From: Polytrichum commune
Lineage: Eukaryota; Streptophyta; Polytrichopsida; Polytrichales; Polytrichaceae
Direction of reading: 5' to 3'
Assembly: GCA_950295325.1 (NCBI GenBank)
Contig: OX485804.1
Coordinates: 21,082,001-21,146,000 of the forward strand
DNA: 64,000 nt
In this document: piece after piece, positions 1-13,084 of the stretch
Layout of the letters: every line of letters begins with the position of its first letter
Numbering within the stretch: position 1 is the first letter of the stretch
Translations under genes and position numbers: made by a program
Notes under the pieces: generated by a model
Database searches by the model: none
What the model was told of the DNA's origin: nothing
Seen by the model: the letters and a program-made list of their open reading frames with translations, nothing else

Positions 1-3000
1 GGCTTTGGCTCTTACTGTATCACGGGTGCATTTAATGGAGGATGTCAATGTTCATTTTTCGCCTCCTGAGGCTCTCGTTGCGGCTCTTGATGACGTCTCA
101 CAGGGAGAGGTGTTTGATTCGTTGAACTTTTGCAGGTTTTCTTTTGTGTGTCAATGTTTTATTTGGCTTCTTGTATGTTTGGTTTTTGTGTTGTCTTCTT
201 ATGTTGTGCTTCTCTTTCCTTTTAGATTGATGCTCCGGTTGTATCCGACTGCCTAAAACCTCTAGATGAGTCGAACCCGGATGAGACAGAGCTTTTGGTA
301 CGGAGATCGCAGAAACAAGATTCCAACACCATGATTCAGCGGGTTCGATTCAAACCTCTTGGGAAATCTCGTTTCCCTATTCCATTGTGTCGCTTGCGTT
401 GTCTTCCTCTTGTTCGTCCTATCAACGGCGTTGATGTTGCTCGTTTGGAGAATGAGTTCGTGATGGGTTATTGTGATGGTGACCGAGCTATGTACGTCTC
501 TCCATACAACAACCTCGATGAGGGCCTTGATGTATCCGATGACATCAAGGCCTCTTGGAGTCCATTATGGTAGGAGGCCAATGCAGAGTTTGATGGCATT
601 CTCCAAGGAGACTCCGACCTTGCTGGCTTTGTTGGCAAAATGTTCTACGTGTGGGAGGGGAACCATTGGTTGACAGCTTGGTGGAGGCACATCAACAATC
701 ATCACCCGTTGGACAAAGATTGGCATATCTCTGCTGATTGTATTCTGGTGGATCCAAGAAATTGCACAGCCATCTTCCTTAATGCTATGAATGACATCAA
801 CTAGTGAGTTCGATATTTGATGTTCTTGAGCTTATCTTTTTTTTTTTTCGCATTTTATCCTTTAACATTTTATTTGTTTAGGTCCACGGAACATGACCAT
901 GTTAAGGACAACCTACCCGCCAAGTTACTTCGTATTCGGACGTTTGGGAAGATGAGGCTAGAGGAGTTTAAAGACCTCCTTTCCGTTGCGGACTACAAGA
1001 TGTGTGAGTCCAAGATGGAGAAGAATCCTACTTGGTATCCCTTAACATTAGACGTCTTAGTCAAATTTTTATACAAGGTAAATGTTGGGTGATTTTTCCT
1101 TGACTTTGCTTCTCCCATGTTTATGTGCGTTCCTTATGCTTTTCTTTTTGTTTCAGAGGGAGATATCAAACGCGGCTGATACGGCCGCAAGGTTATACCG
1201 TGAGGCCACTCCCGAGGCTCAGAGATCTTCGACTGAAATTTGGGAGGCTATGACAAAAGCCCAGGATAGGTTGATCAAAAACATTCGTTCTCGGAACTTT
1301 GAGAAGTTCATTTCCGTTGCCCATAAGGACAACGGTGATGATTTCTTCAACGAGGTGCCTCTCCTATCTTTGTTTTTTCATTTAGTCTTTCATTCTCCTA
1401 TTAATCTTGTCGTGCTTCATATCTCTTTCTTCCTTTTCACTCTTGTATGTGTCAGATTGACCGTCATTTCTCCACCTTCCTCGTCACTGATATGACAATC
1501 GAAAAACTTCAAAAGGTGGCCACTGCACATGTCGATGCCCACTTCAAGGCCAAGTGGCTTCATTGGTGGAACTCCCCTGCCGATGTCAAAGATAAGAATA
1601 GATTTCCATCGTCTCTCCCTCTTAGGGAGAAAGTCCTTGAAAACTGGCTCAACAAAGCTGCATTCTGGGCTCAGGTGCATCTACAAAAAAATTTCCTCTC
1701 TTTGATCCTTTCTCTTTTCGAGGTTTCCGAAATGATGTTTGTTCTTCGTTTTTTATTTCAAATTTTAGATTTCTGTAAGGAATTTTAGAATATGGTTTCA
1801 GGTTTACACATAGTTGGGCACCCTCTCGGTTCCAAGAGCTTGTCAAAATGTGGACTTTGAAAGACTAGTATTGAATTTGTGGATTGAAATTTAGAATATG
1901 GTATAAGGATTATCCATAATTGGGCACCCTCTCTGTTCCGAGAGAGTGTCAAAATGTGGACTTTGTAGGACTAGTCTAAGAATTCTGGAATGAGATTAGT
2001 GAATGGTATCAGGTTTAGACATAGCTCGGTACCCTCTCGGTTCCGAGAGGGTGACAGAAAGTGGAGTGCCTAGGCCCAATATAGGAAAATTGTGGGGAAA
2101 TCAGGAACCCAAGGGGCTGGTCTAGGAGTTTTTAATTCAAGCCTTGAGTAAAGTTTCTGGCCTATAAGAGCTAATATATGGAAATCAGGGACCTTAAGGG
2201 GCTTGATATTTGATTATGAAGTCAAGCATTGAGTCAAGTTTCTGGCCAATTAGAACTAATATGTGGAAATAAGGAACCCCAAGGGGCTGGTCTAGGAGTT
2301 TTGAATTCAAGCCTTGAGTAAAGTTTATGGCCTATAAGAGCTAATAATGTGGAAATCAAGGACCTCAAGGGGCTTGATATTTGATTATAAAGTCACTCCT
2401 AGAGTCTAGTTTCATGCTTACTAGACATAATATGTGGAAAACATGGATTTCAAAGGGCTTCATATTTGATTATTAAGTAGATTCTAGAGTCTAGTTAGAG
2501 GCTTACTAGAACTAATATGTGGAAATCAGGAACCTCCATGTGCTTGCTTATGTGGACTTTAAAAGACTAGTCTTGAATTTCTGGATTGAAATTTAGAATA
2601 TGGTATAAGAATTACCCATAGTTGGGCACCCTCTCGGTTTCAAGAGGGTGTCAAAATGTGGACTTTGTAGGACTAGTCTAAGAATTTTGGAATGAGATTT
2701 AGAAAAGTGTATCAGGTTTATATATAGCTCGGCACCTTCCGAGAGGGTGTCAGAAAGTGGAGTGCCTAGGCCCAATATAGGAAAATGGTGGGGAAATCAG
2801 GAACCCAAGGGGCTGGTCTAGGAGTTTTTAATTCAATCCTTGAGTAAAGTTTCTGGCCTATAAGAGCTAATATATGGAAATCAGGGACCTTAAGGGGCTT
2901 GATATTTAATTATGAAGTCAAGCATTGAGTCAAGTTTCTGGCCAATTAGAACTAATATTTGGAAATGAGGAACCCCAAGGGGCTGGTCTAGGAGTTTTGA

Positions 3001-6000
3001 ATTCAAGCCTTGAGTAAAGTTTCTGGCCTATAAGAGCTAATAATGTGGAAATCAGGGACCTCAAGGGGCTTGATATTTGATTATAAAGTCACTCCTAGAG
3101 TCTAGTTTCATGCTTACTAGAACTAATATGTGTAAATCAGGAACCTCCATGTGCTTGTTAATGTGGACTTTGAAGGACTAGTCTTAGATTTTTAGAATGA
3201 GTTTTAGAATATGGATTCTGGTTTATACATAATTGGCCACCCTCTCGGTTCCGAGAGGGTGTTAGAATGTGTGGTGTCTAGGCCCAATATTGGACTATGG
3301 TGGGGAAATCAGGAACCCCTAGGGGCTGGTTAATGAATTTTGAAGTCATGCCTTGTGTCATGTTTCATGCTTATTAGAACTAATATGTGGAAATCATGCT
3401 ACTCAAGTGGTTGGTTAATGAATAATTAAGTCAATCCTAGACTCTAGTTTCGGGCTTACTAGAACAAATATGTGGAAATCAGGAACCTCAAGGGGCTGGT
3501 TAATGAATTATGAAGTCAATCCTATAGTCTGTTTTCAGGCTTACTAGAACTAATATGTGGAAATCAGGGACCTCAAGGGGCTTGATATTTGATTATGTAG
3601 TCAATCCTAGAGTCTAGTTTCAGGCTTACTACAACTAATATGTGGAAATCGGGAACCTCAATGGCTGTTTCATTAATTATGAAGTCAATCCTAGAGTCTA
3701 GGTTCGGGCTTCCTAGAACTACTATGTGCAAATCAGGAACCTCAGGGGGCTGGTTAATGAATTATGAAGTCAATCCTAGAATCTGTTTTCAAGCTTACTA
3801 GAACTGATATGTGGAAATCAGTAACCTCGATGTGCTTGGTATATGTGTATTTTCAATGCCTAGTTTTAGATTTCTTTAATGACTTTTGGAATATGGTTTC
3901 TAAACTATTTTTCATTCTTTTCATAGTTGGAGAAGGGGGTTGAGGCTGAGATTGCTTCATTTGAGAATGAGGCGGATGTTGACATTGACTGGGGTTCCTC
4001 GGAGGATATTCTCCAACCTGCCAATTACGTTGAGCATTGGAGGCTGATTTTGTGGGACAAGGCATTTTTGGTTTATTTTGACGACAAGGGAGATTTAAAA
4101 TTTGTCAAAGGCCTTGATCTCTTGGAATTTGAAGAAGGCCCCATTGCTATCAAGCGCGTTGCTTATCGGTAATCATTTTTTTGATATTGATTTGTTTTAC
4201 CTTATTTCATTCCATTCTTTTTTTTGCTTCATTTTTCGTATTCTCATACCCTATACTATGCAGGTACATTCATCGTGAGCTTGTCGTCAAGAATGCTTTT
4301 CCTTCTTCTTCTTTGCCGTCATTCCTCCAAGAATGGCTCGATACGAGGTACAGTCAGTGTGTATACACTCTCATGCAGATTACCAAATTCCCCCACCCGC
4401 ATTTGGTCGCATGTGGCTGGTACTTGGATTGTTCACGTGGTTTCGTTCCCGAACCAAAGGAATCCCTTTACAGCAGCTTGGTGTCCTCTGCCCCGGAGGT
4501 AATTGAACTGGAGGAGGAGCCGGAAGAAGACCCCATTCCTCCTCCTCCCCCCATTGTGAAAGAGGTTGGGTTTGCAAAGGGTAAGGGGAAAGGTAAGAGG
4601 GTGGCCTCCAGTCAGGTGTCCACTCGTTCTTACACTAAGGCCTCCATTTAGCGTACAGCTGCTCCAACCACAACTGTTGTCGGTAGTCCATCTGCAACTC
4701 CTTCTGCCATAGCTCCAGACCTTGTTCCTGCGCCTTCCCATAGCGGTGTGACCCTCCCTTCCGTTCCTCGCAAGAGGAAGGCCGTCGCGCCTGATACCTC
4801 CGCAACTTCTTCAGAGAAGTCGTCTTCTCTCGTTTTGATTGAGAATGTCGACATCGGGGAGCTGATAGAGGACCTCATGCGAACTAAGGTTCAACCTCCG
4901 GCCTACCGTCGCATCCAGGAATTCATTACAAAGGTCAGTGTAACATTCAATGTTTTTTTTGTTTAATCCACATTCTTGATCTATGTTTTTTTTTAATTTC
5001 TTTCAATTTTTGCCTCGCAGGTTGGAGGGGGCCGTATTCATCCTAATACAAAGCCTAAGGTTCACACAGGGATTGATCTTCTCTTTGCAGATGTCCCCGA
5101 GAACCTCCGTGTCCCTAACATATCTGCCTCCCCTTTAGAGGTTCCTAAGTGGAACATACGATCTCCTTCTTACTTCGAGGTTTTGTTTACCTTTGCTAGT
5201 GCTAACCTGCATGACGACGGCGTCCTAGTCTTCGCACACGCCGCAGATCCTGAAGTATCTAGGTCGATTCATAACTGGGCACACACGGAGGAGTTCTACG
5301 TCGCCGAAGACTGGTTCGGAATGAATGACCTCGACCTTCAGTCGCCCACTTCTCCATCCGAATTGGTAATTTCTTTCTTTCCTCACATTTGGGTTTTTTT
5401 TTGTTTTTTTTTTGTTTTTCAGAATTCCTAATTCTAAGGTTCGGATTTCTTCCAGATTCGCAAGTTTTTCATCAAGGTCCTCGTTCGTAATGAGTCAGTT
5501 TTGAGAATCCGCATTTCGGAGGTTGATGACAAGGGGTACAATCTTAAGAGAGATGGATGGCTCAACAACTTCGTTGATGCTAATAACCAATCTATGAGGG
5601 AAGACGGAGTGCCATGGAGAGGTGCTCGTGAAAAACGAGCCGACTTTTTTTTTATTCTTTTCTCCGCACTCACAGACAAGGACGACATTATATTAGATTG
5701 GCAATGTGGCGTTGGTATGTCCTTAATCTCCTTGTTTTTCATTTAGATTTTTAGATTTTTTTTGTTTTTTTTCTACTTGTTTCATTTTCCTTTCATTCCC
5801 GTCTCTTTACATTTCCGCAATTGGTTGTATTAGGAGGTTCCGTCCTTGCATGCCGCTCCATTCAACGCCATATTGTGGCTTTAGAGTCGGACATCGACAT
5901 CTTCAAGTCACTCCTCCTTCCCATGCGTGAGGCAGAGCAAGAACACACCTCACAGCACGTGGCCCCACAACGGGGATCGGTTTTTGCTCCTCCCCCCCCC

Positions 6001-6374
6001 CCGCAAGATGGCTAAGCGCAACTTTGATTTGCTATGTGCGTAAGTTCGTTGTTGGCTTCGAACTTCTTCTTTTCATTTTTTCCCTTCTCGCTTTGAAGTT
6101 GTTGTCATTGTCTAATGTAATTTTTTTCTTGTCATGTTTGTTCAGAGCTCCATTTTCTAGCCCGATTCGTGTCCTTACCGCCGACATGTTTTCTTCGCCT
6201 TCGATGACGTTCAAGCTCCCTTCCTATGCGGCCGGGCTTGCCAATCTCTTGGCGGAAGCACCGTCCCCACCTCCTCTTCGCATCCGCCCTTTCAATAACC
6301 TAGTATTATATTATCTAGACATAGAGGCCGAGGAGGGCGAGGATAGTGATAGACATGGTAGTCCTAGTTGTTGA
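1..6374 (+). pseudogene. Decayed ParB-like + amino-methyltransferase-like multi-exon gene (5' end outside window)
   Basis: Exons seen: 1-109 (or 135), 226-803, 882-1077, 1157-1354, 1456-1674, 3927-4168, 4264-4933, 5021-5365, 5456-5714, 5834-6015 and 6146-6374, joined in phase by GT..AG borders. The N-terminal part has EGNHWLTAW (655-681), like the G-[GN]-H-R-x-x-A signature of ParB/sulfiredoxin-like domains. The C-terminal part resembles a permuted (beta-class) N4/N6 amino-methyltransferase: LLFADVPE (motif IV place, DVPE at 5090-5101 instead of DPPY), then MREDGVPWRGAREK (5594-5635), then ILDWQCGVGGS (motif I, split by the intron at 5715). The middle is Pro/Lys-rich with KGKGKGKR. In-frame TAG codons lie at 571-573 and 4649-4651, the 803/882 junction codon reads TAG, and the frame shifts at an 11-C run (5992-6002), giving TAA at 6013-6015, while the last exon continues in the other frame. 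The domain calls are inference from motifs; transposon or viral ancestry is possible. Confidence 0.6.
1675..3926 (+). repeat. Intron filled with nested tandem repeats and a recurrent palindrome
   Basis: This 2.25-kb intron of the decayed gene is made almost wholly of diverged units of about 60-110 bp that recur around the phrase AATATGTGGAAATCAGGAAC. A larger block (about 1880-2500) is repeated at about 2590-3140. A 22-bp near-perfect palindrome, ACCCTCTCGGTTCCGAGAGG plus GT, is intact at 2031-2052 and 3239-3260; diverged copies occur near 1817, 1926, 2625 and 2730. No coding potential is seen. Confidence 0.85.
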
Positions 6375-6599
6375 CTACTCCTCGTGTGTATCGGACCTCC
6401 CTACCATATGTTTTGTTTTTTGCTATAAATATTTATAAGTTTGTTTGTTGGATTTCCATGTTCCTTTTCCAAACCTCGTGTAATCCCTTATTCAGTTTAG
6501 GTTTGTATTTGGTTTCAATTCTCTTGATATGTTCGGGTGTGCGGGTTCAATATTCTTTGGAGGTTGCCTAGTTTAGTTGTACTTGAGATAACCTAAGGT

Positions 6600-6712
6600 T
6601 GTGAGTGTTTTTGAATGGTTTGTGTTAAGGTTGAATTCTTTGTGTTGAGGTTTGAATGCTTTGTGTTAAGGTTTGAATTGTTTGAATGTTTGTGTTAAGG
6701 TTTACCTCATAT
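6600..6712 (+). repeat. Short tandem repeat of a TTTGTGTTAAGGTT-type unit
   Basis: Four or five irregular copies of a 25-30 bp unit containing TTTGTGTTAAGGTTTGAAT. The rest of 6375-7090 is AT-rich with no gene that I can support. Confidence 0.6.
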
Positions 6713-7090
6713 GTTCATCATATGTTGATTTGTTTTCAATTGATGACATCGACCCTAATTTGATATGAAACTATTTGAAACCTAGACTATAAGATGTTTG
6801 ATAACATCTACAATCTTCCACGCCTATAGGTTTCGTTTGTTCCTCTCCTCGGGGGGCGCACCTTTCATTAAAACCTAGAATCACGTGCGTTCACTGCATA
6901 CTCTAAAAACCCCCTATATACAAGTTATTTTTTGTGAAATGAAGTAATACACATACAATTGCAACAATAAATATACAAGTGACAATATGTATACACAAAA
7001 AAACATTCATTCATATATAGTCATTAACATAAGTATACAAATATACTTTTGAACAATAATCAACCCCTATAATATGTATAACAAAATATC

Positions 7091-7402
7091 CTAGCTTTCA
7101 TAAGCTAAGTTGTTGAAAACTTTTTCATCTCCCTGATGTAACTCATAAACATTTGATTCACCAATATATGTCATTGTAGCCAATGCAATTATTGTCTCTA
7201 AGTCTACCATCAAATGATCAGTAAGATCATATGTCCACTTGTTGTTAGCCCCTTTTTGATACCAACATAAACCAATCTCCACATTTGATGGACGGTCCAT
7301 CAAGTCAATTGGATCCCTATACTCCACCCAACGATTACCAAACTTCCTCCGCATCCTATAAACTCTCCCAACAAACCAAACCTTATGAAAACTTATCCAA
7401 TA
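7091..7402 (-). pseudogene. Protein-coding remnant, family not identified
   Basis: The minus strand reads open for about 104 codons, starting upstream as KVWFVGRVYRMRRKFGNRW and running on through YRDPIDLMDRPSNVE to a stop at 7091. Amino-acid composition (Trp-rich, alternating hydrophobic and charged residues) looks like real protein rather than random AT-rich translation, and there is no convincing start codon at its upstream edge. It is most likely an exon or fragment of a repeat-borne gene. The function is unknown; I have only a vague sense that similar sequence occurs in multi-copy plant proteins. Confidence 0.35.
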
Positions 7403-7814
7403 TGAAAACTTATGATATGTAGTATAGTAACAGTACCATACAAATACAATTATTGTATACTTTTTAAAGGCCTTCCATATATGTACGTAACTATAAATTA
7501 TAACATGTATACCATATGTATACGTAATACGGCAAGGTCCAAATCAATACCCCTCCTGTGCACTCACGTATACTCGTACATGTTTAGTACAGTGCACCCC
7601 CCGAGTTCCTCTCACAATGTTCGATTATTATCTCCACGGGAATGGGGTGCCTTTCCCCCAAATTGAAGACATACTATCTATAAAATCCACGGAATTAGGC
7701 ATTGTTTCTCCTAAAATAACCCAACAAATTTTAAAATTTCCGCTCTCCATTCTCCGCTCTCTGCTCTACGCTCACATACTTGAGTTTCCCTGAAATCCCC
7801 CCCCCTCCACTTCC

Positions 7815-8545
7815 CTTGAGTGGAATGCCATTTGGCACAAAGCTAAGTTGCGTTTCATTGGTCGGTCATTCTTGAAATTGTGGTGGTTAATGGATGGTGT
7901 GGAAAAATCTCGACGGAGATTGACAAAAGTTGCCCCCATTATGGCCCGCAGTCGGTGGAATTAGTTGAACACGAGTTCTTTACCGCCACCCATGTTTAGT
8001 GAGTTGACAACTTTACTACTAATATCATTTGGCAAATCTTTGCCAAACGGGGGAACCTTGGCCCGAGGAAATCTTTTTCCATGATGCAATGCCTTTTTTA
8101 TATCAACCTTTATGCAAGACATTGAAACAATTCAACTGAATATGGTTTCCTTAAGAAGTGGTCTCCCGTGGATTATTTGGCGTCAAAGGAACGATATAGT
8201 TTTCAACGAAGTACAAAGGTGCATTGAGAAAACGCACGAAGTCATTTGGGATGCTTTGCAGGTTCATGGTAGAATCAAGTGGAAACGTACTCTCTTGGAC
8301 TTGGAAAAGGTCCCGGACATTGCCTATCAAAATGGCATTAAAAAAATTGACTCGATTTGGGGTGTCAAAGGTCTTATTATGACCCGTAGCAATTTAGTTG
8401 TTACTTGGAAGGTTAGGCATCAGATGGGCATTACTTCTTGATTACTCCTTGGGTTGAGTTGGTTCTCCCGGGGTGGTTGTATTTAACTCCATGTAATTGA
8501 CTTTTCAATATGTATAATTTTTTTACAATTTTTTTTAAAAAAAAA
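7815..8545 (+). mobile_element. LINE-like retrotransposon 3' remnant
   Basis: Translated pieces LEWNAIWHKAKLRFIGRSF (about 7818) and, in another frame, GLPWIIWRQRNDIVFNEVQ (about 8160) resemble the C-terminal zinc-binding region that follows reverse transcriptase in plant non-LTR elements (the W-x-x-W-[KR]-x-RN-x-x-x-F pattern). The frames are broken by stops and shifts. A T-rich then A-rich run closes the segment (8518-8547). No reverse transcriptase core or target duplication was found. Confidence 0.45.
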
Positions 8546-8970
8546 CAATCCAAGTTCAACTATGCAAAAGTTGGAACAAGTGGAGGTTTTCACATTTATG
8601 ATGAGTACCAAATTCCCCTAACAATATTCAGTAATAAAACTGAAATCCATTTCCATAAATGCATGGATTTAATTTCTAGGGAGGGTGTGGGAATCGACAC
8701 ATTTGTATACACAAAGGGGATCAAAGAATGAGGGTGTGTCCCGGTTGTCCAACAACACACAAGTGCCCATTGACATGCAAGGTTATGGTGGCAAAGCCTC
8801 GGATAGGAGCGGCCCCACCCCTAGCTAGGAGTTTGGAAGGGGGTTTGTTGGGCCTCCACATGGTTGCAAGGGCTCCTAGGAGGGTCGGTACTTTGACCTC
8901 CATGTTTTGGGTCAAGGTAGATGGTTTTAATTGGATGGTTTTTCCAACTAGCCCACTTTTCCATTGATAT

Positions 8971-9410
8971 AACACACACGATTGGTATGAGATGGTTAGT
9001 AAATCCAAATCAAGGTCATAGAAGCTTTCCTCGTGATTTTTGGACCTCATATGAATATATAAATTAATGTCTTCTTTTTCTTTTCTTTTTGAGGCAGACG
9101 GTCAATTGGCTAATGCCAAAATGAATTGAAGAAACAAGTAGATACGCCCAATTGGAGGGAAAAGGGGGCCCTCAGACAAGCCATACCGCCATGTAAAAGA
9201 AAGAAATTAAGGACCGATCATCAATACGCAAGGACTAATGTGTGCAAGTGTTCATCGGTTGTTTTTCTAAAGTGGACCCTATGATTTGCGTGTGGTTCAA
9301 TGAGGATCGAAGAATAAGCATCATAAAGACAAATGTTTAAAAGAGATTGGACTATGTCTTCAAATGGAATTACGTACTCCACACTCAATAACAAACACAA
9401 TTTGGGAAAG
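8971..9410. repeat. Dispersed repeat family A, opposed pair
   Basis: 8971-9076 carries the forward half of family A (ACACGATTGGTATGAGATGG, then GGACCTCATATGAATAT). 9281-9410 carries a reverse-complement half containing AAAAGAGATTGGACTATGTC. The same two halves recur elsewhere in the window in both orientations. Confidence 0.6.
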
Positions 9411-10719
9411 AAAAAAAAACTGGTGTATTCAGTTGAAGATTCAACAAACACGAACTTCTGACAATCGTAACTAAACCATGGGAGGTCCGATTCCGAATCT
9501 GATGTTTGTTGATGCTTCGTTCTAGTTTTGCAAATGCAACGCAAGTCCCGTTGTCTAAATCCAATACGTAGAAGTTGGTGAATATGCAAAACAACCGAGA
9601 TAACACCCACACACCTTACCCCCAAACCCACCACCAAGGACAACACCCCAACCACTACACTAAATAAAATATTTGGTGCTTGATACACTGAATACGAATG
9701 CATACACTTAGTACCAATAACCCTATGAAAGTAAGTAGCATTAAATGTAAACTCGAATACTAAATATCAACTATGGTAATATGTGGAAGTTACATGTTTG
9801 AATTTAGTCTTAGTAAGGATACATGGAAAACAAAACAAAACAAAACAAAACAAACAAACAAACAATGATGAAAGGAGAATTCCAACATGTCTTCAAATAT
9901 CTTCTAACACTGATTGTCGAAAAATTGAAAATTAGTGTTGAGCAAGGTAGGGTGGTAACAACATTAAATATAACGAAACACTAAATATCCTATTAAGTGT
10001 ACTACAAACCACCCTAGTAACAACGTGGCTTAAGAATTTGGAACTATCTATTTCCAAGTAATTTCCCAGGATCCCCAAGTACAGTCGAAGCTATGGATAA
10101 CACTCTTTGTCACAAACGGGTAGATGTTTATGACCTTAAGAGCCCTAAGGGCATGTGGGTGTTATTTGGTTCATTTTTCATGTTTTCCAACTTCTATCAA
10201 TTAGATTTACACGACAAAATCCGTGTTGCATTAGCAAACTTGTCTACGATGAAACATCTATAAAAACCGGATTGAAAATTAGACCTTCTTTGATTTAGTT
10301 ATGGTCATGAGGAGTGCATGCTTGTTGATTTCTTAATTGGATACATAGGTCCTCCCAAATGTGTTCATTATTAAGTAAAGAGTAGTTATTAATATTTGAA
10401 AATGTAGTCCAATCACTTTTAAGCATGTGTCTTTATGATGTTTGTTGTTTGATTTCCACCAAACCACTTTACCAATCAAATGTAGGGTGTGATTAAGAAA
10501 CAAGTCACTGAAGACCCATTTATCTTAGCCCGTACCAACTTCCCATGGAGAATGCATTTGTAGATGAGATATTTAACCTTGTTAGCATGCATGCTCTCTT
10601 AGCTTGGATGCAATCCTAAAACATATGTTTGATAATTTTGTGAGTATGGGCATGCTAAAGATGCAACATGTAGGAATGATGATGGGCGAGAGCTTATCAA
10701 CTCCTTACATGATGACCGC

Positions 10720-11056
10720 TGCCACCTCAAAGTGAAGATCCTCATGCTCATTAAATGGTCATGTAGGTTCCCTCAAGTATGTTGACTATTGAACCAAGCA
10801 TGGTTATCACACTTTGACCACGTGATCCATTCTCTTTTTAACACTTCTCTTTTAAACACATGTCACAGTTAGATAGATGTGCCTAATTTAGTTTATGATC
10901 TTAAACATGCACCTAGATTTGAATGGTGAATGGTTGGTTGTGAATCTAAGAATATACACCATAAAGACACGTGTTGGAAGAGATTGAACTACATGCTCAA
11001 ACTTTGTTAACCATTCCAAACGCAATAATCATTATAATTGGGTTGGGGGGGGGGGG
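10720..11056. repeat. Dispersed repeat family A, opposed pair, ending in a G12 run
   Basis: 10720-10868 is a forward segment (GTGAAGATCCTCATGCTCAT, then AAACACATGTC). 10925-11044 is a reverse segment (ATACACCATAAAGACACGTG). The pair is followed directly by twelve G (11045-11056). Confidence 0.6.
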
Positions 11057-13058
11057 CTATACAATCATTTATGGATCTAGAGAATATTCACTTTGACAAT
11101 GAATAAGATATTGAAGCAATCTCTAAATATCACGAGGAATACAACTACGTGCACAATTGGAATTTGTTGATCATCTCACACTAATTTTTTGCATGTTTCA
11201 TATCCTATGGAGAGGTGTGTGCATAGATAATAGTGTCCATTTAAGACCCGCTTACCTTATCCATTCTTGGAGCCACACCAAACCAACAACCCTCAAAGAA
11301 CCCCCTACGAGCTTTTTGGAGGATCTATAATTGGAAGGACAAGGGCCCCATGCATAATAGGGGTTGACATACTAATATGTGCAAAACAATACATAATCAC
11401 GTGCACATGCTTTGTTGTATACGAGCATGTATACGAGTATACATGCTTTGTTGTAAACAATGTACGCTTTGATGTATACAAATATGTTGAACACACATAT
11501 GAGATCTCATATATGATGCATGCCACTTAGGGGTGCATGAAAAACAAACCCAACAAAAATTCAGAGATTTCATATATGATGCAAGATGCTCGTGGGTGCA
11601 AGATTTGAGACCTAGATTTTCCAGATCTCGTATATGATAAAACACTACCCAAACTCGTTACATCTACTCCTTCATTTATTGCATACAAGTGGTGACATTT
11701 CAAGAGTTTTCTTAGATAGTTTGTTGGAAGGTTGAGAGGTAAGAGGTAAGAGGTGAGAAATTGAGGGTTAAAAGCACTAGAACAGGGTTTGAGAGCTTGA
11801 ATATACTCAACATAATGCTTGAGTGTTTATTTGGTGCTTCTTGTGCATGTTGCTCTTCGACAATTTCAATATGGGTTGAAGAAGGCTCGAGTAATGATTT
11901 CAAACATGATGATTGAGGTTTCAAGAATGTTTGAACGATGTTTGAATGTAAGTTGAAGGGAAATCAAATGTTGCCGGTGTGATATGCATCTTTTGTGATA
12001 TCACAATATCGGTGTTTAGGGTGGGTGTTGGGCTTGGGTATTGCATGCGTTGATGGGATATTGATTGAGCGTTGTGAGCTTTATGACCTTCTTGGACATT
12101 TGAGAATTTTCTTTATTTGCATGTGCTAACAACAACATGTAGATAATCAATCATGACATAAGACGCAAAACCTATTGTCTTGACCCCGTACTAGAAATCA
12201 AGCATTGTAACACCTAATTGACTGTCAAATTTTTAGCACTATATTGCTAATATGTGTCCCCATCACATTAATTATTAATACGACTTCTAACAATATTCCA
12301 TTGACATTTTGAACACATTCCCTCCTAAGAAATATATTCAAGTTTAAACACCAATCAACCCACAATGAAAGGGTATGTGAAACTACATATAATTATGTGT
12401 GGATTATGCTAGACACATAGTATTGTAGCACATCTCAAATACCACACTATAAAAATGAGATATACAGAATTTCATTATTAAAAAAAAATTAAGTTGAACA
12501 TATTTATGCGTGGAACATACATACATATGGTTTTGTGTATTATTACATCTAATATCTAATATCCACAAGAAAAAAAATTCTACAAAACTACATGTAGAAC
12601 ACAATTGTTGCATTTAATATTGTGTGTTATCACATCTTTGAATATCATATTCAAAAAATAAGTACATTTGAATTACACATATATTACAAATATGATCAAA
12701 ATGTTTATATATGTAATGGGCCTTGTGTGCTATCATATCCTAGCTTTGAGATTTTCAAAAAATATATACATAGCTAAATGTAGAACACAACTCCAGGCCC
12801 ACGATGTTATGTGCTATCACATCTCCAATATACAATTAGGAATATACAAATCTACTTGTAGAAGACATTTGTATCTATATGTTTGTATGGATTGTGGTGA
12901 GCACGGTGACACTCTTTACTACGTGCTATCACATCCCAACTACTAGAATCACAAAAAATAATTTACAAAATTACATGTGAAATACAATCACATTCTACAT
13001 GTATAAGAGGGGAACGGGCCATAGAAGTAGTTAGCACAAGTTAAATAAAAGACAATGT

Positions 13059-13084
13059 CACACACACACACACACACACACACA
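13059..13084. repeat. (CA)n microsatellite
   Basis: Thirteen uninterrupted CA dinucleotides. Confidence 0.95.

Noticed and set aside
1675-3926. CRISPR-like array because of regularly spaced palindromes
   Set aside because: Repeat units are diverged, spacing is irregular, and it lies inside a spliced eukaryotic intron.
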